Below, in pieces: positions 57,199 to 64,000 of a stretch of 64,000 nucleotides of DNA (its first letter is position 1; every line of letters starts with the position of its first letter). The DNA comes from Coptis chinensis. Lineage: Eukaryota > Streptophyta > Magnoliopsida > Ranunculales > Ranunculaceae. Position numbers and translations under genes: made by a program. The notes under the pieces were generated by a model. That model searched no databases. It worked only from the letters and a program-made list of their open reading frames with translations, and was not told where the DNA came from. The DNA lies in contig CM027377.1 in the NCBI GenBank assembly GCA_015680905.1, positions 60,347,501 to 60,411,500 of the forward strand, written 5' to 3'.

Positions 57199-58740
57199 AT
57201 GAGATTAAGGTTCGGTAAGAGTAAACCATCTAACGTTATCTATCGTAAATATCAACGCACACGCCTATCTAGAATATCACACACTACACCTGCATTAATG
57301 GTTGAAGAAACAGAGACTCCTCACTCTAATTTTTACAAAGCCCTAAACGATAGCCCTAAGTCATGCATCGTTCTTGCAGACCCAGTGGGGGATTTTCGAA
57401 TTCCCCCAAATATATTTAATTTGTTACTAGTTTTTAATGGGTTAGACCACGAGAAGTCTTATCATCATATGCGTAGGATAGAACAAGTTCTTACCACATT
57501 TGATCATCCTACCGTAAGTTCGGAACAAATTAAACTGAGGGTGTTTCCTTTCACCCTAGCCGATAAGGCGGCATCTTAGTTAACTGCCCAAATGCCTAAT
57601 TCTGTGGACTCATAGGCCAAACTTGTTCAATTGTTCATGGAACAGTTTTACCCACCACTAAAGACAGATGAAATGCTTCAAAAGATTCATTTCTTCCGCC
57701 AGAATCCTCATGAATCCTTTTCAAAGGCTTGGAATCATTTTACTGATCTTCTCATTGAATGCCTGCATCATAACCTCGCGAAAGACATGCTTGTTCGTGC
57801 CTTTTTCAAAGGGCTTTTACATCATCATAAAGAGGTTCTTGATATAATTACTGGGGGTAGTTTCCTTAGTAAAGGAGCCTCAGAGGCTTATAGGTTTTTA
57901 GAAGATAAATCTAAACGTAATAATAACTGGTGGGGGGGGGGGGGGGTAATGACATCCCCCGCTCCGCTAATTCTTCTTCCATAGCCAAGGCTACCAATAT
58001 GTTTGAGGTTAAAACTGATCCTGAGTTTAGAACTCTAATCGAATCTCTCACAAAAAGGTAGAAGCCATTTCTATTCAACATAAGCCTACTCCAGTCATGA
58101 ACATCAACTTTCTTCAATGTAATTTCTATTACAGCCTTAAGCATACCGACTCTTATTGTCCTCTTGTCTATGAACACCTATCATAACCACCATCATAGCC
58201 GAATAATGTTTACTCTGTTAATAGCCAACCTAACACACCTTGGACACAAAACCCAACTTCGGTTGGCGAAATAATCAACAAGTTACACCTCCGGGGTTTA
58301 ATAATCAAAATGTTAAGCCAGCAAACAATTACAACCAAACTCTACCAAGACAAGGACAAGGATAAGGACAAGGTAATTATAATAATAATAATAAAGGTAT
58401 CGTCCCAGTTAATAACAACTATCACAACCCACCCGTTAATAATCAACGTGAGATAGTTCCAGTCACACCACCTGTGGCCACTACACCGTCACAACCAGAT
58501 CGTTTTGAAGCCTACATGTAAGCTAACCAACAGATTTTACAATCCATACAACAGTTAGCCCAAGATAAAACCCAACCAAAAGGTGTGTTTCCAGGTCAAG
58601 TTATACCTAATCCTAAAATGCCAAACACAGCCTCTGAAGTAATCGGTAATACTAGTAACGGAAATTTAGACGTAGGTGAGTTAAATGCCATCACCACTCC
58701 CTGTTCTGGCAGAGTGGTTGATAATAAAAATGAAAATTTA
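57199..58740 (+). pseudogene. Athila gag
   Basis: The 57199-57579 frame has DFRIPPNIFNLLLVFNGLDHE, the N-terminal capsid block of Athila gag. The 57631-57984 frame has FMEQFYPPLKTDEMLQKI, FRQNPHESFSKAWNHFTDLL and MLVRAFFKGL, the retrotrans_gag core. A poorly kept knuckle-like stretch lies near 58110-58170 and a Gln/Asn-rich tail follows. A 15-G run lies at 57932-57946. Decayed. Confidence 0.8.
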
Positions 58741-60127
58741 CTAGATACCAATATAGAAACTTAAGATCCTACTCCTGTAGAGGTACCATTTAAACCACAA
58801 CCCAAGAGGAAAGCGACCAAGGTTAAAACTCTTATTGATCTATATGCTAAATATAGAGAGAAACCATCGTTTCCCCAGAGATTAGCCATGTTAAACAAGG
58901 ATACAAATTTTAATGAGATTAGCGAAGTTTTTAAAAATATAACGATAAACCTATATTTTCTTGAAGCTTTTAAAAAATTACCACAACATGCTAAGTTTCT
59001 AAAAGAGTTGTGCACTACTAGATAGAAAACAAACATTCAAAAAGACTCCTTTTTTAATGAACAGTTTCCCACTCTATCTGAATATAATGGAATCATTAAG
59101 TACAAGGACTTTGGTCGTCCTACTGTATAGTGTACCTTAGGGGATACCCACACGACAACTGCTCTATCAGATCTGGGGGCGAGTGTTAACTTACTCCCTT
59201 ATTATCTATATAAAAATAGGTCTACAAAAGATGCAACCAACTAAAATGACCTTGCAATTAGCTGACCGATTTATTAAGTATCCTAAGGGTGTTGTTGAAA
59301 ACGTGCTTGTTAAAGTTCAAGATTTTTACTATCCAGCCAACTTCGTTATCCTCGACACAAAAGTCGCTAACGACTCTATTCCCATCATCTTAGGGCGTCC
59401 TTTCTTGACAACTGCCAACACCTTCATATACTGCCACGATGGTTCGATGTCCATGTCCTTTGGCCATCTTTCTGTTGAGGTAAATGTTTTCAAAATGATA
59501 CAACTGTTACCCGATACGACTATCGATGGAGAAGTTAGCATGATCGAGAGCTTAGCTCAAGATTATTTCAACAACACAATTCCAGAGAATCAGATGCACC
59601 AATTCATTTCCTTCAGAAGTTTTGACTTTGACGACTCCTATGTAAAGGAAGTAAAGGCCCTTTTCGAGTCTACTTCTATCTTAGATCCTTCTATAGCTCC
59701 ATCTTCCGAGTTTGAAGACCTCTTACCTAAACAAGTCTTCACTACTCAAGACGAGGACCCTTCGGAAGCCTTTTTACCCATTCCTCCCACCTTTGTGCTT
59801 AAACCTCTTCTTGCTGAGTTGAAATATATCCAGATTGATCCGGATGGTAGTCATCCGGTGATCATATCTTCTCAGTTGTTTGCTGATGAAGAGGCACGTT
59901 TGATTAAGGTGATTAGGGAACATCGTTCTGCGATCGGTTGGTCCCTATACAACATTAAGGGGATTGACCCTAGTGTATGCATACATTGCATACATTTGGA
60001 GGATAATGCGAAGACTTCACGCGAACCTCAGTGGTGCTTAAACCCTGCCATGAAAGAGGTGGTCAGGGAAAAGGTCTTACGGTTACTCGATGCGGGTATC
60101 ATATATCCCATCTCTGATAGCGAATAG
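58741..60127 (+). pseudogene. Athila protease and linker to RT
   Basis: ALSDLGASVNLLPYYLY near 59160-59210 is the protease active-site region. The 59183-60127 frame continues with MTLQLADRFIKYPKGVVENVLVKV, FVILDT and IPIILGRPFL (the Athila LGRPFL block), an acidic linker, and the RT entry IREHRSAIGWSLYNIKGIDPSVCIHCI. Confidence 0.82.
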
Positions 60128-61319
60128 GTAATGCCCCATTCACGTAGTTCCTAAAACATTGGGGGTTACCATTGTGTGTAATGCTGCAAGTGAATATGTT
60201 TCCACATGGGTTCCTATGAAATGGAGGATCTGTATTGATTATAGATGCTTAAACGCTATGATATGAAAGGATTATTTTCCTTTACCCTTTATAGATCAGA
60301 TGCTCGAACGTTTAGTGGTCATGCTTATTATTGTTTTTTAGATGGCTACTCTGGCTATTTTCAGATCATTATCGATCTTGATGACCAAGACAAGACTGCC
60401 TTTACATGTCCTTTTAGAACATATGCCTATAAACGAATGCCTTTCGGCCTTTGTAATGCTCATGGTACCTTGCAGTGGTGTATGCTTCATATCTTTATTG
60501 ACATGGTGGAGTGCTTCATGGAAGTTTTCATGGATGATTTTTTTTATCTATGGAGACTCTTTTAGTGAATGCCTGTCTAACCTTTCTAAGGTGTTGACAC
60601 GGTGTGAGGAGAAGAATCTAGTTTTAAATTGGGTAAAATATCATTTTATGGTAAAAAGAGGAATAGTGCTAGGTCATATTGTATCTAGTGACGACATAGA
60701 AGTAGATAAGGCCAAATTAGATAAAATAGAGTCTTGACCAATACCACAGACTATCCGTGACATTAGAGCCTTTTTAGGCCATGTAGGTTTCTATAGACGT
60801 TTTATCAAGGATTGTTCAAAATTACCTAGGCCTTTAACTAATCTGCTTTTAAAAGATGCCATCTTTGATTTCAATTATGATTGCAAACAGGCTTTTGAAA
60901 CTTTAAAAAACGCTTTAACATCTACACCGATTATACAGCCTCCCGATTAGTCTAAACCTTTCGAACTTATGTGTGACGCTAGCGATTATGTTGTTGGTGC
61001 TGTGTTAGGCCAGAAACTAGATGAAAAGTCCATTGTTATTTATTATGCTAGTAAGACTTTAAATGATGCTCAAAGAAATTATACTACTAAGGAAAAGGAA
61101 TTTTTAGCTGTGGTTTATGCTTTAGATAAGTTCCGTCCTTATTTGGTTGGTTCCAAGACCTTAGTCTACACTGACCATGCAGCTCTTAGGTACCTTCTCG
61201 CCAAGAAGGAGGCTAAACAGAGATTGATCCGATGGATTCTTCTCCTACAAGAGTTTACCCTAGATATTAAGGATAAACGAGTGGTCGAAAATGTAGTTGC
61301 CGATAACTTTCTAGACTAA
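60128..61319 (+). pseudogene. Athila reverse transcriptase and RNase H
   Basis: RT blocks: WRICIDYRCLN near 60220, FLDGYSGYFQI, DKTAFTCPFRTYAYKRMPFGLCNA and FMDDF. Then RGIVLGHIVSSDDIEVDKAK, and RNase H in the 60969-61319 frame: [15 protein letters not shown] (Asp), [18 protein letters not shown] (Glu), [12 protein letters not shown] (Asp), VVADNFLD. Decayed. Confidence 0.85.
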
Positions 61320-61536
61320 CAATGATAGTGATAGTGATTCTGAGTCCATACTTGATTCTTTTCCTGATGAGCATATTTATTATATTTTTTTTGCACCTTG
61401 GTATGTCGACATTGTGAATTATTTAGCTGCTGATATTATTCTTGATGTTTGGTCAATAAATGAACATAAGAAATTTTAGGCTAGGGTTAAGTTATACTAC
61501 TGGGATGAGCCCTACCTTTTTAAGTATTGTGCGGAT
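61320..61536 (+). pseudogene. Athila integrase, N-terminal start
   Basis: Frames contain SILDSFPDEHIYYI, PWYVDIVNYLAADI and YWDEPYLFKYC, the usual Athila start of integrase. It stops at 61536 where an LTR begins. Confidence 0.8.
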
Positions 61537-64000
61537 TGATAAGCACCCAAAACTGTAATATGAAACCCCATTGAGACATATAAATTTGGTTAATTATGTG
61601 TTTAATAATCATGAAATGAGTATATTTTCATACTTTTGCAGGTATTCGCAGTAAACATGAAAATATTGGTTAAACCTGTGTTAAAGCACGGGGAATGATG
61701 TATATATGAATTCTTCCAAATCAGCCATGTGAAGCCTTACAAATCTGCACAGAAGCATCAAACTTCCGAAGCTCCTACCTCTTGAACCAGGACTCCGAAT
61801 GCGACAAGTGAGCTGCTCAGAAAATCAGGGCGATGAACTCTATGCATAGGCGGGAAGTTGTAAAATTGCTAAAAGACCGGATTGCCACTGGATTGCACGT
61901 GGACCCACTATATGGGCCCACAAGATTTGATAAGTCATCATACAAGTCAAGACAGAGGTGCAAATAATTGGTGCAAAAGTGACACCTTGCATGTAGTTAA
62001 TAAAGTTAGATGAGATTAGGTGTTAATAGTGAAAAAAGATAGGTGTCACTTTGTTGTGGATTGTGTGGTTAAGAAGGAAGTAAATGTGGTTTGGTGTTTC
62101 ACGTGGGAGGAAATGAGATTTCTCTCAAATGGAGAAAAAAACAAAACAAGGGGGGAGACACTCCATTTACTCCCTTGACTTCTTTTCCTTTACCATGCAT
62201 TATTTTAGTTCCTTAGTCTTAGTTTTTATTTAGTTTTTAGTTTTTTAGAGAAATCTTGTAATAGTTTTAATGGAAAAAACTTGTGTTCTTCTAGTTAAAA
62301 ATAAATCTAAATGCAAGTGAGTTCATAAATATAGTTTCTTCTTCTTTTTGTTCTCTCTCTCTCATTTGATATTTATATTATGCACTTTTCTTCTTTTATC
62401 CCAAGGATCATGAGCTAAACCTTCCCTTTGTGGGGGGTTAATGATGCTCATGTGAGGGATAACCTTTGTTATTTGATTTTAGTAAGTTTGTACACCAAGA
62501 ACAACTAGACCTACATCCTATCCCAAAATGGTAGTTGGTGTAGAGTCTAGTTAGGACTCAAAGTGATGAGCTTAGAGATAAGTCATTGCTTTGGTTCTAC
62601 ATGCTAGCATGTATGATCTTAAAGATAAGTCATAGTGTTAGGGATCAAGTTAATCTTTATTAGGACTTGTCTATGAGTTTTAGGAAGATTAAGATGCAAG
62701 AACTTAAAATCACACAATAGAGGTTATCTTCACATGAGGAAAATTAACTCTCCACTTTTGTCTTAGTCAATTTTTACCTTGTCTTAGTTGCATGTTTACG
62801 TAACTTAAGGTTAGTTTTCATTTTTTGTGCATTAAAAGAAACCAAGTAGTAGTATTAATACAATCATAGCTAAACTTACTCACTAGTTTCCTAAAAGAGT
62901 AAAACCAAGTTGTAAGTGGTCCTAGAATTTAGGTTGGTTCGAATCCTTACTCAAAAACTATACGCACACGAAGATCGTGAGTAAGGACTTATCTTTGAAT
63001 TCACACTTTGTCCATTAAGAGAACCAAATCTCTAAGATATGCAAAAGGTGAATATCAAAATGGCGCCGCTGCCATTCTAAAGACCAAGGACTTGTGCTAC
63101 AAAGTGGAAATTGCTCCAAGGGGAACTCCCCACTCTCATCCTTCCTTCATTTTTCTATTTTCTACGTTTTTTTTTTGTTTTGTTTCAAATTTTTTTGCAG
63201 CACAAAAGACCTGACCACTATCGGATTTTTTGTTGTACTTCCAGGAACAAAAAGTTAGGACCGGGAAAGTAAACTACACCATAATATAAGGTTGCAGTGC
63301 AAATTTGAGCTCTCTGTGGAAGAATCCTGCGCGTGTGCGATACTGGACTCGCGTCCGCAGGTGTCTATTCTCTATTGGTGCTCATGTTCCATCTCCAGCA
63401 TCCACTGATAAATCTTGTTCCATTTCCAGGCCTAACTCTCTGGACCTGTAATAGATACTTCAAATATCTTCTGGGATTAACGATGTTGACGGGTTGAAAC
63501 GTCTGTTTCAATTTTTTTGGCGGACTTGCGGGAAGCTACAGGTTCCAAATTTTATACTATTTTGGCATGAATACCATGTATGTAGTTATTATGTACTAGT
63601 TTATGGATTATTATTTACGTATTAGGCTAGAAATATGCATGAATCATGTTAATACGTAAGTAAATATATATATGTGATTAAGTGGGTATGAATTGCATAT
63701 TAATATATATATACATACAAATGGTACTATTTTGCATGGTTATCTCTATCTATATGTATAAGTGTCTATTGTTGCATGTTTAGTATTTCTCTACGTATAA
63801 GTACACGGTCTTGTTTAATAAGTTGATTTTTTCAAGAAAGAGGAGAACATTCCAACGAGGGTTAAAATATGACTTGGGTAAGTTGTTTCTAAACCCTACG
63901 GGGTGAAGCTTCTCTCTATATGACACTCGCAATCTCAAAGAGTATTGACGAAATCGAATTATTATGCAATACAAGAGTCGTATTTTAGTTTAGGTATAAT
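61537..64000 (+). mobile_element. Further Athila-like element, LTR and leader, runs off the window
   Basis: LTR 61537-63057 (1521 bp, TGATAAGCACCCAAAACTG to GAATATCA), then AAA and TGGCGCCGCTGCC (PBS at 63061). The leader to 64000 has no gag start yet; a GT-rich/AT-rich stretch with AT dinucleotides lies around 63660-63720. The LTR has the same plan as lineage B but is clearly a different subfamily. It lies within the Athila integrase, so it inserted later than that element. The possible target site is CGGAT (61532-61536), unconfirmed. Confidence 0.75.

Larger units (their letters stand above)
55281..61536 (+). mobile_element. Athila-lineage Ty3/gypsy element with coding region, decayed
   Basis: LTR 55281-56655, PBS at 56658 (TGGCGCTGCTGCC), leader with GAGCGCGCCC repeats, gag, protease, RT, RNase H and the first part of integrase. 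It is interrupted at 61537 by the LTR of another element; the rest, including its 3' LTR, is outside the window. The coding part has roughly ten or more breaks. Without the second LTR it cannot be dated. Confidence 0.82.

Noticed and set aside
63660-63720. AT dinucleotide-rich tract as a possible matrix or origin element
   Set aside because: Simple low-complexity sequence in a retroelement leader; nothing specific supports a function.
1-64000. tRNA, rRNA or microRNA genes
   Set aside because: No cloverleaf with internal A/B boxes, rRNA core sequence or convincing miRNA precursor was noticed; a covariance-model search would be needed to exclude them.

Overview
This is a window of a eudicot plant nuclear genome. 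The evidence is plant NRT1/PTR (NPF) transporter exons with GT-AG introns, a plant-type Helitron, hAT-like MITEs, and plant Ty3/gypsy lineages (Tat, Tekay/Del-like chromovirus, Athila). No bacterial-style operon, rRNA, tRNA or CRISPR array is visible. All family assignments are by eye from motifs.

Host genes (1-20.5 kb). Two pieces of NPF3.1-like nitrate/nitrite transporter genes lie head to tail on the + strand. Copy A (1094-17950) keeps the last three exons but carries a premature stop, a one-base insertion and an 8-bp tandem duplication, so it is a pseudogene. One of its introns has grown to 15.3 kb. That intron holds a hAT-like element, an adjacent AT-rich MITE sharing the same 8-bp target site, and a large minus-strand Helitron with Rep and PIF1-type helicase exons (6010 to at least 14665). 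Copy B (20082-20498) has undamaged exons 1 and 2; then retroelements begin and run to the end of the window. If copy B is a real gene, its second intron is at least 43 kb.

Retroelement block (20.6-64 kb). A Tat-lineage element starts near 20629. Its 5' LTR is split by a young 10.7-kb Tekay/Del-like chromovirus on the minus strand (21024-31702, target duplication TATGA, LTRs about 2-2.5% different by eye over a sample). The Tat element resumes at 31708 with gag, protease, RT, two RNase H domains and integrase, then a tandem-repeat tract and antisense ORFs. It ends without a 3' LTR near 39524. Beyond it is a layered Athila cluster: a lineage-A copy cut off in gag (39.5-41.7 kb); a short element with a zinc-knuckle/acidic ORF and no capsid or polymerase on the + strand (41.7-47.9 kb); a related element on the minus strand with a lineage-B LTR (48.3-54.1 kb), the two meeting tail to tail; an internal fragment and truncated LTR; a full-coding but decayed lineage-B Athila (55.3-61.5 kb); and the start of a further element (61537 to the edge) inserted in its integrase.

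The most interesting signals are: (1) a capsid-less, polymerase-less Athila-derived ORF set, with a CCHC knuckle, an acidic module and a hydrophobic tail, found with two different LTR lineages; (2) an array of seven small hairpins in the Tekay-like LTR whose stems change in a compensating way while the loop stays the same; (3) dense W-box (TTGACY) clusters in LTRs of at least three distinct LTR types; (4) tandemly repeated exons at the N-terminal end of the Helitron gene; (5) two adjacent elements bounded by three copies of one 8-bp target site. The LTR elements are all treated here as fossils.
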